Part shown: positions 15,884 through 23,435 of the stretch, one piece after another | Layout: each line of letters opens with the position of its first letter | Numbering within the stretch: position 1 is the first letter of the stretch | Source: Faecalibacterium prausnitzii | Lineage (GTDB): Bacteria; Bacillota; Clostridia; Oscillospirales; Ruminococcaceae | Assembly: GCF_003324185.1 (NCBI RefSeq) | Contig: NZ_PXUP01000010.1 | Location: forward strand, 1-64,000 | Length of the DNA: 64,000 nt | Direction: 5' to 3' | Made by a program: the position numbers and the translations under genes | The notes under the pieces: model-generated | Seen by the model: only the letters and a program-made list of their open reading frames with translations | Told to the model about the DNA's origin: nothing | Database searches by the model: none

Positions 15884-16753
15884 CTAGGTGCCCACCGATT
15901 CATCTTGTTTGGTGTTTTGCATCCACCGCACCAGCGCTTCGGCGTCCTGTTTGCCTTTGGCGTACATTTTTTCAAGGCCGGCGCGGTTCTTGGTCAGGGT
16001 GGACATTCCCTCGGTGCTGTCCGGGGCGATGATGCAGACAAGGCCCTGTCGCTCCAGCTCCCGCGCCCGCTGGACAGCCGTGTTGTACCGCCATGCCCGG
16101 CGGCGCAGCCCCTCGGCTGCAGCGGGGTAATGCGACTGCAGCAGGTGTGCCAGATGCTTGTCCCGGGCATCACTACTCACCAGCCCGATGGGCTTGGTCA
16201 GGATGAGAGCCACCCGGTCGCAGCCGTGGGCAAAGGCCCATTCCAGCGGGACGGGGTCGGCCAGACCGCCATCAAAATAAGGCACGCCGTCGATGACGCA
16301 GGGCTGGTCGATGACCGGGATGCAGCAGGACGCCATGAGGATGCGGTAGTCGTCCGGGTGGAAGTCTGCCTTGGTGAAATACTGCGCCTCGCCGTTCTGT
16401 GCATTAGCGGCCACCACGCAGAGCTCTGCCGGGCTACGGGCAAGCGCCGCGTAATCCAGCGGATTCTCGCCGCCTGCATTGCTGAGGGTGCCGTAGACAT
16501 AGCCCAGATCGAGATAGGAGTGCTTGCGGATGAGGTTGTGCACGCTCATGTACTCCCTGCGGAAGGAGTATTCATCGTAAAAGGGCTTGTTCCGCCCATG
16601 CTGGCCTGCCAGATAGGACGCCATATTGGCGCTGCCCGCCGAAACGCCGATGCAGAGATCGAAGCGGAGGTCCTCCTCCAGGCAGCGGTCCAGCACGCCA
16701 GCGCCGTAAATGCCCCGCAGGCCGCCACCCACATCGATGACACCGTATTTCAT
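15884..16753 (-). CDS. Patatin-like phospholipase (RssA/YqhO type)
   Basis: 289 residues with the patatin lipase fold. An oxyanion loop GGGLRGIYGAGVL follows the first strand; the nucleophile Ser is in GVSAGSAN (GXSXG) and the catalytic Asp in DGGLADPVPL. The rest matches bacterial cytoplasmic patatin-like hydrolases, including FTKADFHPDDYRILMASCCIPV. It is expected to release fatty acids from membrane lipids; the substrate is unknown. There is no signal peptide. ATG 16753 is chosen over 16768 because GGAGGA lies within that extension, at good spacing from 16753. A TATACT -10 lies about 30 bp upstream on the minus strand. Confidence 0.92.
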   Translation of the reverse strand: MKYGVIDVGGGLRGIYGAGVLDRCLEEDLRFDLCIGVSAGSANMASYLAGQHGRNKPFYDEYSFRREYMSVHNLIRKHSYLDLGYVYGTLSNAGGENPLDYAALARSPAELCVVAANAQNGEAQYFTKADFHPDDYRILMASCCIPVIDQPCVIDGVPYFDGGLADPVPLEWAFAHGCDRVALILTKPIGLVSSDARDKHLAHLLQSHYPAAAEGLRRRAWRYNTAVQRARELERQGLVCIIAPDSTEGMSTLTKNRAGLEKMYAKGKQDAEALVRWMQNTKQDESVGT

Positions 16754-16924
16754 GGTCTGTTCCTCCATCGTTTAATTCCATTTCCCTCCCAGTATAACGG
16801 GACGGCGGGAAATACTCATTGAGCAAACGGCGGGATCTGATGCAATTTGCGGCAGAAAGCAGGATCTGCCGCAATGGGGGCAAGCAAAAACGGCCAGCGT
16901 ATCATGTGCTCTGTGATATGTACC

Positions 16925-17009
16925 CCGCCTGTGGAACCAGCTGCCCGCAGAGGATGGGGAATAAAAGCCCTTGAAATACAAAAAAGACACCCGAAAGGGT
17001 GTCTTTTTT
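16925..17009 (+). repeat. Duplicate of the 3' end and terminator of the ABC exporter gene
   Basis: About 84 bp match 15766-15849 with only three or four differences (stop region GGGGAGTAA becomes GGGGAATAA; GCGCCT becomes GCCCTT). The copy carries the last codons of the exporter gene (LWNQLPAEDGE) and the GACACCC/GGGTGTC terminator. No other part of the gene is here, so it is a short segmental duplication. Confidence 0.9.
16979..17009 (-). terminator. Bidirectional terminator ending the tRNA transcript
   Basis: Same hairpin as at 15820-15850, GACACCC-GAAA-GGGTGTC, with A-run and T-run on opposite sides. On the minus strand it starts 5 bases after the tRNA 3' end, so the duplicated exporter terminator is serving the tRNA. 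Confidence 0.85.
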
Positions 17010-17013
17010 CGTA

Positions 17014-17087
17014 TGGGCCAGGCAGGACTTGAACCCGCGACCAAGCGGTTATGAGCCGCCAGCTCTGACCAGCTGAGCTACTGGCCC
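17014..17087 (-). tRNA. tRNA with CAT anticodon (Ile2 or elongator Met)
   Basis: Minus-strand cloverleaf: acceptor GGGCCAG pairs with CTGGCCC plus discriminator A; D arm GCTCAGCTGGTCAGAGC; anticodon stem GGCGG/CCGCT with loop CTCATAA; T arm CGGGTTCAAGTCC. The anticodon CAT fits elongator Met or the lysidine-modified Ile2 tRNA. The block CGCTTGGTCGCGGGTTCAAG resembles known Ile2 tRNAs more, but this cannot be settled by eye. The CCA end is not encoded. Confidence 0.93.
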
Positions 17088-17163
17088 GCAGGGGTGCTGC
17101 ATTGCTGCAACACGCACTAGTATAACAAAAACCGCGCAAAAAGGAAAGCATTTTCCGCAAAAA

Positions 17164-17583
17164 TCATTTGGTGCGGTGGGCATCCAGCTTTTGCAGCATA
17201 AATTCGTCCAGCATGGCGGGCGGGAACAGCGGCTCCTTGTAGCCAAAAGCCTCCCGGATAAAGATCAAAGTTACCACAGTCTGGCGGCCGGGGTCCAGCC
17301 GCAGGGTGTACAAAGTGTCCAGCGGCTGCTGGCTGGGCTGGTGCAGCGTCAGGTGCAGCAGAAAGCTGCCGTCGTTCTCCCGGCGGCACTCGTAGGCAAA
17401 GAGGTCGGTGTCGCTGCGGGAGTCCAGACGGTCAAAGCACTCGTCCAGCGCAAGGCCGGTGCGGAACTCGGACAGGCCGGCGGGGCCGTACTGGCTGCGG
17501 CGGGTTGTCTCCCGCCGGGAGAGCAGGTACACGATGATGCCCAGCGCACAGGCCAAAAGACAGACGGAAACGACAGCGTTCAT
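17164..17583 (-). CDS. Hypothetical membrane-anchored protein
   Basis: 139 residues: one N-terminal membrane helix (residues 2-20, NAVVSVCLLACALGIIVYLL) followed by RRETTRR and a soluble domain of about 110 residues rich in strands (FLLHLTLHQPSQ, LYTLRLDPGRQTVVTLIF). No family recognised. GGGAGG on the minus strand precedes the ATG at 17583; a longer open frame to 17679 has no ribosome site. A short stem with T-run (17138-17157) follows on the minus strand and may end it. Confidence 0.65.
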   Translation of the reverse strand: MNAVVSVCLLACALGIIVYLLSRRETTRRSQYGPAGLSEFRTGLALDECFDRLDSRSDTDLFAYECRRENDGSFLLHLTLHQPSQQPLDTLYTLRLDPGRQTVVTLIFIREAFGYKEPLFPPAMLDEFMLQKLDAHRTK

Positions 17584-17709
17584 GGAAAGACCCTCCCCAA
17601 AAGAGTTTTCCTTATTGTAACACAACCTGCGGGGGTTTGTGCTATAATATTTACAATTCTTTTTTAAATTTTTCTGCAAGCCGGGCGCAAACGCCCGGGG
17701 GAGGGCTTC

Positions 17710-18210
17710 ATGAAGCTTAAATTTACACGCAAGACCTGGTATTTCTTTTTGCTGGCTGCGGCGGCAGTGTCCATGCTGGGCGGCTTTGCCGTGCTGGGCG
17801 GAATGGATTTTTCCGGGCTGGAAATGATCGTATTCTGCCTTACCGGCATCGCGGTGCTGTTTCTGGCGGCGCAGAAGGGTGCACCGGCAAGGGAAAAGCG
17901 CAACTACACCGGCGTGTTCGTGGTGCTGATGCTCAGCAAGCTGGGTGCCAGCGGCTGGGCGGGGGATATCTGCTCGGCGCTGGTGTGGCCTGCGCTGCTT
18001 GCCACCGAGTACGAGCGCGGCAAGCCCATCCAGCGGCAGTTGCAGCTGGTGAGCGCCGCCGAGGTGCTGCGGCTGGTGTTCTGGATGCTGACCAAGTACG
18101 CGGGCATGAGCGGCCTTGCCTTCTGGACGAATATCATGTTCGTGCTGCTGACCTGCGCCCGGGGCTGGGCGGGGCTTACCCTGTATAAGACACAGGAGGA
18201 GACCCTGTGA
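17710..18210 (+). CDS. Hypothetical multi-pass membrane protein
   Basis: 166 residues with about five hydrophobic segments (near 10-31, 37-52, 67-95, 110-125, 135-155). No recognised family. GGGAGG precedes ATG 17710. An extended -10 element, TGCTATAAT at 17640-17648, may be its promoter. The gene overlaps the next start by 4 bp (GTGA), so it is coupled to the secreted glycosidase-like gene. Confidence 0.7.
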   Translation: MKLKFTRKTWYFFLLAAAAVSMLGGFAVLGGMDFSGLEMIVFCLTGIAVLFLAAQKGAPAREKRNYTGVFVVLMLSKLGASGWAGDICSALVWPALLATEYERGKPIQRQLQLVSAAEVLRLVFWMLTKYAGMSGLAFWTNIMFVLLTCARGWAGLTLYKTQEETL

Positions 18211-19490
18211 CCCAGCGCCGCAGGACGTCTAAAGCCAAGGCAAAACGCCGCTTTGGCCGCCGGGCCTTTCTGACCGGGGCGGGTGTTGCCGCCTGTGCTG
18301 CGGCGGGATGGTGCCTGCGGCAGAAAAGCGATGCAGACCACACTGCCGCCTCCGGGCAGGATACGCCCACGGCACCCAACCCCGCCCTGCCCGCCGGGGA
18401 GTGGCGGGCGGTGTGGGTGAGCTATCTGGACTGGGCGCTGCTGGATTTTTCCACCGCGGACACCTTCCGCGCCGGGGCGGCGCAGCTGCTGGACAACTGC
18501 GCCGGGCTGGGGCTGAACACCGTACTGGCACAGGTGCGCCCCTTCGGGGATGCACTGTACCGCAGCAGTTTGTTCCCGTGGAGCCATCTGTGCACCGGGG
18601 TGCAGGGCAAGGACCCCGGCTTTGACCCGCTGGATGTCTTTCTGACCGAGGCGCACCGCCGGGGCATCGGGGTGGAAGCGTGGGTCAACCCCTACCGCCT
18701 GCGCTCCTCGGCGGCGATGCCGCCGAATCTGGCAGAGAATAATCTGGCAAACACCCACCCGGACTGGCTGTGCACCGCCGGGGAGGGGCTGTACCTGAAC
18801 CCCGCTGTGCCTGCCGCCGCAGACTATGTGGTGCAGGGGGTGGCAGAGCTTGTGCAGAACTACCCGGTGGACGGCATCCACTTTGACGATTACTTTTACC
18901 CCACCACCGATGCCGCCGTGGACGCGGCGCAGTTTGCGGCAAGCGGCGCAGCCGACCTTGCCGCGTGGCGGCGGCAAAATGTTACCGCGCTGGTGGCGAA
19001 AGTGTACCGCACCGTAAAGGCGGCAGACCCCACCTTGCGGTTCGGCATCAGTCCGCAGGGCAACCCGGACAACGACCTTGACCAGCAGTACAGCGATGTG
19101 ACCGCATGGCTGGCGGCGGGCGGGGAAGAAAAGGTCATCGACTACCTCTGCCCGCAGGTGTACTGGGGCTACGGCTTTACCTTGCAATCCGGAAGCACCC
19201 GCTTTGCCTTTGAAAACATCGTCCCGGCGTGGCTTGCCTACCCCCGGGCGGGGGATGTGGCGCTGTACTTTGGGCTGGGCGCGTACCGGGTGGGCACCGG
19301 GGACGGCGGCGCGAACCCGGACAGCGTATCCGGCTGGAGCACCGGCAGTGCGCTGGCGGCGCAGGTAAAGGACTTACGGCAGCAGGCGGCGGGCGGCTGG
19401 GCACTGTACCGCTACGGCAGTCTGTTCGGGGCGGAGGCACCCGCGCTGGCCGAGGCCGAGTGCGCAGCGCTGCGGGCGCTGAATACGTGA
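18207..19490 (+). CDS. Glycosyl hydrolase-like family 10 (GHL10/DUF187) protein, exported
   Basis: 427 residues. The N-terminus has a twin-arginine-like export signal: FGRRAFLTG followed by a hydrophobic Ala-rich stretch to about residue 36. The body is a GHL10 TIM barrel: EWRAVWVSYLDW, LNTVLAQVRPFGDALY, GIGVEAWVNPYRLR, PVDGIHFDDYFYP and GISPQGNPDND. In this family the acidic residues of HFDDYF are thought to be catalytic; reported members act on glycans or peptidoglycan. GTG start at 18207, with AGGAGGA at 18194-18200, overlapping the upstream stop. It lies next to lipoprotein and membrane genes, consistent with a surface role. Confidence 0.88.
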   Translation: MTQRRRTSKAKAKRRFGRRAFLTGAGVAACAAAGWCLRQKSDADHTAASGQDTPTAPNPALPAGEWRAVWVSYLDWALLDFSTADTFRAGAAQLLDNCAGLGLNTVLAQVRPFGDALYRSSLFPWSHLCTGVQGKDPGFDPLDVFLTEAHRRGIGVEAWVNPYRLRSSAAMPPNLAENNLANTHPDWLCTAGEGLYLNPAVPAAADYVVQGVAELVQNYPVDGIHFDDYFYPTTDAAVDAAQFAASGAADLAAWRRQNVTALVAKVYRTVKAADPTLRFGISPQGNPDNDLDQQYSDVTAWLAAGGEEKVIDYLCPQVYWGYGFTLQSGSTRFAFENIVPAWLAYPRAGDVALYFGLGAYRVGTGDGGANPDSVSGWSTGSALAAQVKDLRQQAAGGWALYRYGSLFGAEAPALAEAECAALRALNT

Positions 19491-19539
19491 AAATTGTGCA
19501 GAAACAGGCGGCAAACCGCACAAAATAAATACAGGTATC

Positions 19540-19568
19540 TTGTGCAGAGCGGCAAAATGCGGTATACT
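19540..19568 (+). promoter_or_regulatory. Promoter of the lipoprotein gene
   Basis: TTGTGC at 19540-19545 and TATACT at 19563-19568, spacer 17 bp. The lipoprotein ATG is 70 bp downstream. Confidence 0.6.
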
Positions 19569-19637
19569 TACCCTGTATCTGTCCGTTGGCAGAGACGCAC
19601 GAAAAAGAAAAGTTTCTTTGTTTCTATGAGGAAAGCT

Positions 19638-20180
19638 ATGAAGATGAAAAAACAGCTTTTGGCATTGCTGCTGGCGGCGGTGATGGTGCTTAGCCTGACC
19701 GGCTGCAAGGAGACCCTGAAAAAGGTGGCGCAGAAGGTGACAGGCCACTCCGAGGAAGTGCAGGAGGAGGACACCACCCGCTGGGCGGAAGCCACCACCG
19801 ACCCGCTGATCATTCAGGGCATTGCGGATGCCTCGGCAAAGTATGCCAACGCCACCGCAGACGGCTGCCTGTACGCAGTGTTCAACGGCATCTGGAGCCG
19901 CAACACCGGCTACTTTACCGTGCCGGGCGGCAGTTTGAACATTATGGCCTGCGGCACCGCCGAGGGCACCCAGAAGTTCAAGGTTGCACTGTGGAAAAAG
20001 GTGGACGGCGGCGCAGAGTATGTGCCGGACAGCACCTACTATATCAAGACCGATGGCACCGACTACCGCTGCACCATTTCCGGGCTGGACCCGGCGGCGC
20101 AGTACCGCGTGACCATCTCGTATGATTCCAGCCGGTACTACCTGTACGGCCTGATGAAGGTGGAGGGCATTGCCGGATGA
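19638..20180 (+). CDS. Lipoprotein, function unknown
   Basis: 180 residues. KMKK is followed by a hydrophobic stretch and the lipobox LSLTGC (Cys about residue 23), so it should be processed by signal peptidase II and anchored outside. The mature part has a charged linker (KETLKKVAQKVTGHSEEVQEED) and a beta-rich domain of about 120 residues. No family recognised. GAGGA just upstream fits ATG 19638; a nearby ATG at 19644 would also keep the signal. It overlaps the next gene by 4 bp. Confidence 0.75.
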   Translation: MKMKKQLLALLLAAVMVLSLTGCKETLKKVAQKVTGHSEEVQEEDTTRWAEATTDPLIIQGIADASAKYANATADGCLYAVFNGIWSRNTGYFTVPGGSLNIMACGTAEGTQKFKVALWKKVDGGAEYVPDSTYYIKTDGTDYRCTISGLDPAAQYRVTISYDSSRYYLYGLMKVEGIAG

Positions 20181-21094
20181 CGAACCAGACGAAAAATTCA
20201 ATGCTGCTGATGCTGTGCGCCCTGATCTGGGGCACAGCTTTTGTGGCGCAGAGCGCCGGCTCCGGCATGGGCGCGTTCTCCTTTCTGGCAGGGCGCAGCT
20301 GGATGGCGGTTCTGGTGCTGATCCCCACGGTCAAGGCGTTTGACGCCTTGCACCACCGGCAGGGCAGGCCGGACGGCAAGCCCAAAACGGCGGCAGAGCG
20401 CAAGCTGCTGCTGAAAGCCGGGCTTGTGTGCGGCACGCTGCTGTTTCTGGCAAGCGCGGCGCAGCAGCTGGGTATCACGCTGGACCCCTCCACCGCAAAG
20501 GCGGGCTTCCTGACCGCCATGTATGTGGTGCTGGTGCCGGTGTTCGGCCTGTTTCTGGGGCGCAAGGGCAGCGCGCAGCTGTGGGTGAGCATGGCCATTG
20601 CCGTGGTGGGGCTGTATCTGCTGTGCATGAAGGATGGCTTTGGCAGCATCCAGAGCAGCGACTGGCTGCTGCTTTTGTGCGCGGTGCTGTTCAGCTTCCA
20701 GATCATGGCGGTGGATCATTTCTCCCCGCAGATGGACGGCGTGCGCCTGAGCCTTGTGGAGTTTTTTGTGGTGTCGGTGGAAAGCACCGTGGCGGCGCTG
20801 CTGTTCGAGCAGCCTGCCATGGCAGAGTTTGTCACCTACGCCGGGCCTATCCTGTACTGCGGCGTGATGTCCAGCGGCGTGGCCTACACCCTGCAGATTC
20901 TGGGTCAGCGGGACCTGAATCCCGCCGTGGCCAGCCTGATCATGTGTTTGGAAAGCGTATTCAGCGCCCTGGGCGGCTGGCTGCTGCTGCACCAGAACCT
21001 CTCCTTCCGGGAATCTACCGGCTGCGTGCTGCTGTTTGCCGCCGTGGTGCTGGCGCAGCTGCCCCTTGGCCGCCTGATGCGGAGCAAGGCCTGA
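20177..21094 (+). CDS. EamA/DMT-superfamily transporter
   Basis: 305 residues with ten predicted membrane helices in two EamA repeats. The first repeat opens MLLMLCALIWGTAFVAQ and contains LDPSTAKAGFLTAMYVVLVPVFG; the second contains VMSSGVAYTLQILGQRDLNPAVASLIMCLESVFSALGGWLLL. These are typical drug/metabolite transporter signatures; the substrate is not predictable. Start ATGA overlaps the lipoprotein stop, and the next gene begins 1 bp after this stop, so three genes form a tight unit. Confidence 0.92.
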   Translation: MTNQTKNSMLLMLCALIWGTAFVAQSAGSGMGAFSFLAGRSWMAVLVLIPTVKAFDALHHRQGRPDGKPKTAAERKLLLKAGLVCGTLLFLASAAQQLGITLDPSTAKAGFLTAMYVVLVPVFGLFLGRKGSAQLWVSMAIAVVGLYLLCMKDGFGSIQSSDWLLLLCAVLFSFQIMAVDHFSPQMDGVRLSLVEFFVVSVESTVAALLFEQPAMAEFVTYAGPILYCGVMSSGVAYTLQILGQRDLNPAVASLIMCLESVFSALGGWLLLHQNLSFRESTGCVLLFAAVVLAQLPLGRLMRSKA

Positions 21095-21095
21095 G

Positions 21096-21650
21096 ATGTC
21101 GGCAAAGCCGTGCGCCCAGCTGCGCAGCGTGGAGGGCATTCAGTACGAACTGGTGCGCAAAAAGGTAAAGCAGCTGCATCTGCGGGTGCGCAGCAACGGC
21201 ACCGTGATGGTAAGCATCCCTTTGACGGCCAGTCTGGAGCAGGCTGACCGTTTTGTGCTGCAAAACGCCCAGTGGATCCGGGATACCCGGGTGAAGAATA
21301 TCACGAAGCTCAACAAGGACAACGCCGACCTGCCGGACAAGGCCACGGTGCTGGCCTACTTTACCGCCATGAGCGATAAGGTCTACCCGGCCTTTGCCGG
21401 GGTGCTTGGCGGGCAGAAGCCCATCCTGAAGGTGCGCAGCATGACAAGCTGCTGGGGCGTGTGCTGCCCAGCTAAGCGGCAGATCACCTTTGCCTTGCAG
21501 CTGTATAACCAGCCCCCTGCGGCGCAGATCTATGTGGTAGTACACGAGTACTGCCACTTTTTGCAGTTGAACCACAGCCCGGCCTTCTGGGCAGAGGTGG
21601 AAAAGCTGCTGCCGGACTGGAAAGCCCGGCGGGAGCTGCTGAAAAGATAA
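21096..21650 (+). CDS. YgjP-like zinc metallopeptidase (DUF45/SprT-like)
   Basis: 184 residues. The family core is RVRSNGTVMVSIP at the N-terminal side, RSMTSCWGVCCPAKRQITFALQLYNQPP in the middle and the zinc site VVHEYCHFLQLNHSPAFW, with His150, Glu151 and His154. It is a soluble M48-like peptidase domain; no substrate is established. There is no signal peptide. Two cysteines in the middle block (WGVCC) replace residues that are usually Ser/Arg. It follows the transporter gene with only 1 bp between. Confidence 0.9.
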   Translation: MSAKPCAQLRSVEGIQYELVRKKVKQLHLRVRSNGTVMVSIPLTASLEQADRFVLQNAQWIRDTRVKNITKLNKDNADLPDKATVLAYFTAMSDKVYPAFAGVLGGQKPILKVRSMTSCWGVCCPAKRQITFALQLYNQPPAAQIYVVVHEYCHFLQLNHSPAFWAEVEKLLPDWKARRELLKR

Positions 21651-21678
21651 TCTATCGTAAAAACGGAGGGAAATTCCC

Positions 21679-23169
21679 TTGGAAAACGAAAAAAAGACCG
21701 GCGATAAATATTCCAAGCTTGCCGGCAATACTTTGATCTTTGCAATCTCCAGCTTTTCGTCCAAGCTGCTTACCCTGATCGTACAGCCCTTTCTGACCTA
21801 CGCCATGGCGGAGATCTCGGATCTGGGTCTGTCCAAGATCCTGAGCCAGTACGCCAACCTGCTCATCCCCTTTGTGTCCATGGGCATGTCCAACGCCATC
21901 ATCCGCTTTGGTCTGGACAAGGGCAACAGCGAAAAACAGGTGTTCACCAATGGCCTGCTCACCATTCTGGGCGGCTTTGGCATTCTGGTGTTGTGCTGGC
22001 CGGTCACCCAGTTTTTGCCGGATATGGCGCAGTACGGCCTGCTGATCTACATTTATGTGCTCATGAGCTGTCTGCGCACCCTGTGCACCCAGTTCGTGCG
22101 CAGCCGCCAGTGGAATAAGCTGGTGGCGGTGGACGGCGTGCTGTGCACCGTGGCGACCATGGCGTTTTATGTGCTGTATCTGGTGGGCTTCAAGTGGGGC
22201 GCCAATGGCTACCTGCTGGCCATTATCAGCGGTGACCTGACCAGCGTGCTGTTCTTGCTGTTCACCGGCAAGCTGTGGAACTATGTGGAGCTGAAGGGCA
22301 TCAACAAAAAGCTGTGGCGGCAGATGCTCAACTTCTCGCTGCCCATGATCCCGGCACAGATCAGCTTCTGGATCATCAATGCTTCTGACCTGTTCTTTGT
22401 GCGCGAAATGTGCGAAGGGTTGGACGGACGCACCGGCAACGCATGGAGCGGTCTGCTTTCCACCGGCTACTTCCTGCCCACCATCCTGACCACGCTGGGT
22501 CTGATCTTCTACGATGCGTGGCAGCTTTCCGCCGTCACCGAGGAGGAGGAGCGCGCCCGGTTCTTTACCAAGATCTTCCGCACCTATTCCAGCGTGCTGT
22601 TCTGCTGTGCGGCGGGCATTATCTGGCTGTGCCGCCCGGTGATGCACGTCATGAAGTCCAACTATTACTACGCATGGCACTTTGTGCCCTTCCTCGTGCT
22701 GGCTTCCACCTGCAGCTGCTTTAACCAGTTCATGAACAGCGTGTACGTTGTGACCAAAAAGTCGCAGCGCAGCATGGTCACCATGATGGCGGGTGCCATC
22801 AGCAACTGCATCATGAACTATTTCTTCATCAAGCTGTGGGGGCCCGTGGGCGCGACCTATGCGTCCTTCCTTGGCCTTGCGCTGGTGTTCACCCTGCGTG
22901 CGGTGGACGCCCGCCGCATGATCGGGATGCGCGTCCACCCGGCGCGGGTGCTGGCAAATGCCGCTGTGCTGGTGTTTGAGGCCTTTGTGCTGTTGGCAGA
23001 GCCGCCGCTGTACGGACTGTGGACAGGGCTGATCACGCTGGTTATCATCCTGTACAACTTTGCGGGCGTATGGGCCATGGCGCGTGTGCTGCTGCCCCGC
23101 CTGCTGGGCCGCCGGGGCAAGGCGCTGGTAGCCGCCGTGGACGGCTGGCTGAAGCCGAAAAAGGCGTAA
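21679..23169 (+). CDS. Polysaccharide/oligosaccharide flippase (MOP superfamily, Wzx-like)
   Basis: 496 residues with 12-14 membrane helices. The N-terminal KYSKLAGNTLIFAISSFSSKLLTLIVQPFLTYAM and the rest of the helix pattern match lipid-linked oligosaccharide exporters of the PST family. It probably flips a glycan precursor, but no glycan cluster is adjacent. The start is TTG at 21679, with CGGAGGG at 21664-21670; no better start is available. The copy of repeat R1 that follows (reverse orientation) may stand in for a terminator. Confidence 0.9.
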   Translation: MENEKKTGDKYSKLAGNTLIFAISSFSSKLLTLIVQPFLTYAMAEISDLGLSKILSQYANLLIPFVSMGMSNAIIRFGLDKGNSEKQVFTNGLLTILGGFGILVLCWPVTQFLPDMAQYGLLIYIYVLMSCLRTLCTQFVRSRQWNKLVAVDGVLCTVATMAFYVLYLVGFKWGANGYLLAIISGDLTSVLFLLFTGKLWNYVELKGINKKLWRQMLNFSLPMIPAQISFWIINASDLFFVREMCEGLDGRTGNAWSGLLSTGYFLPTILTTLGLIFYDAWQLSAVTEEEERARFFTKIFRTYSSVLFCCAAGIIWLCRPVMHVMKSNYYYAWHFVPFLVLASTCSCFNQFMNSVYVVTKKSQRSMVTMMAGAISNCIMNYFFIKLWGPVGATYASFLGLALVFTLRAVDARRMIGMRVHPARVLANAAVLVFEAFVLLAEPPLYGLWTGLITLVIILYNFAGVWAMARVLLPRLLGRRGKALVAAVDGWLKPKKA

Positions 23170-23290
23170 AGCGGGACGATTTGGAATGCGCTCCGCATTT
23201 GCTTTGCGCATATTCAGCGGAAAAATTATTTATAAGTTCGGAATACCGGAGCGTCTGCGGACGCTCCGGTATTCCATTTTCACGGGGAAG
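23170..23290 (-). repeat. Repeat R1, copy 2 (reverse orientation)
   Basis: On the minus strand: GGAATACCGGAGCGT pairs perfectly (15 bp, 23240-23254 with 23261-23275), then the conserved AT-rich spacer and tail with TCCGC/GCGGA and ATGCGC/GCGCAT, ending in AAATCGTCCCGC. It fills the gap after the flippase gene. Confidence 0.8.
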
Positions 23291-23356
23291 GAAATAAAGG
23301 TGAGTAATATATTTTTACAATTTATGGAATATGCTCAAGTTTTTTCCTTCTGCGGA

Positions 23357-23385
23357 TTGACGGCATAGCCCTGAATCCGTATACT
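23357..23385 (+). promoter_or_regulatory. Promoter of the DUF1538-PII operon
   Basis: TTGACG at 23357-23362 and TATACT at 23380-23385, spacer 17 bp. Transcription should start near 23392, which argues against the TTG at 23397 as the start codon. Confidence 0.7.
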
Positions 23386-23435
23386 ATAAATATATCTTGC
23401 ACAAAAGTGTACAAACAGGATACAGACGAAAGGCG

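Noticed and set aside
16798-16924. Possible small gene or second promoter between the patatin gene and the duplicated terminator
   Set aside because: GCAATTTGCGGCAGA and its partial inverse GATCTGCCGCAAT form only a loose palindrome; no start with a ribosome site.
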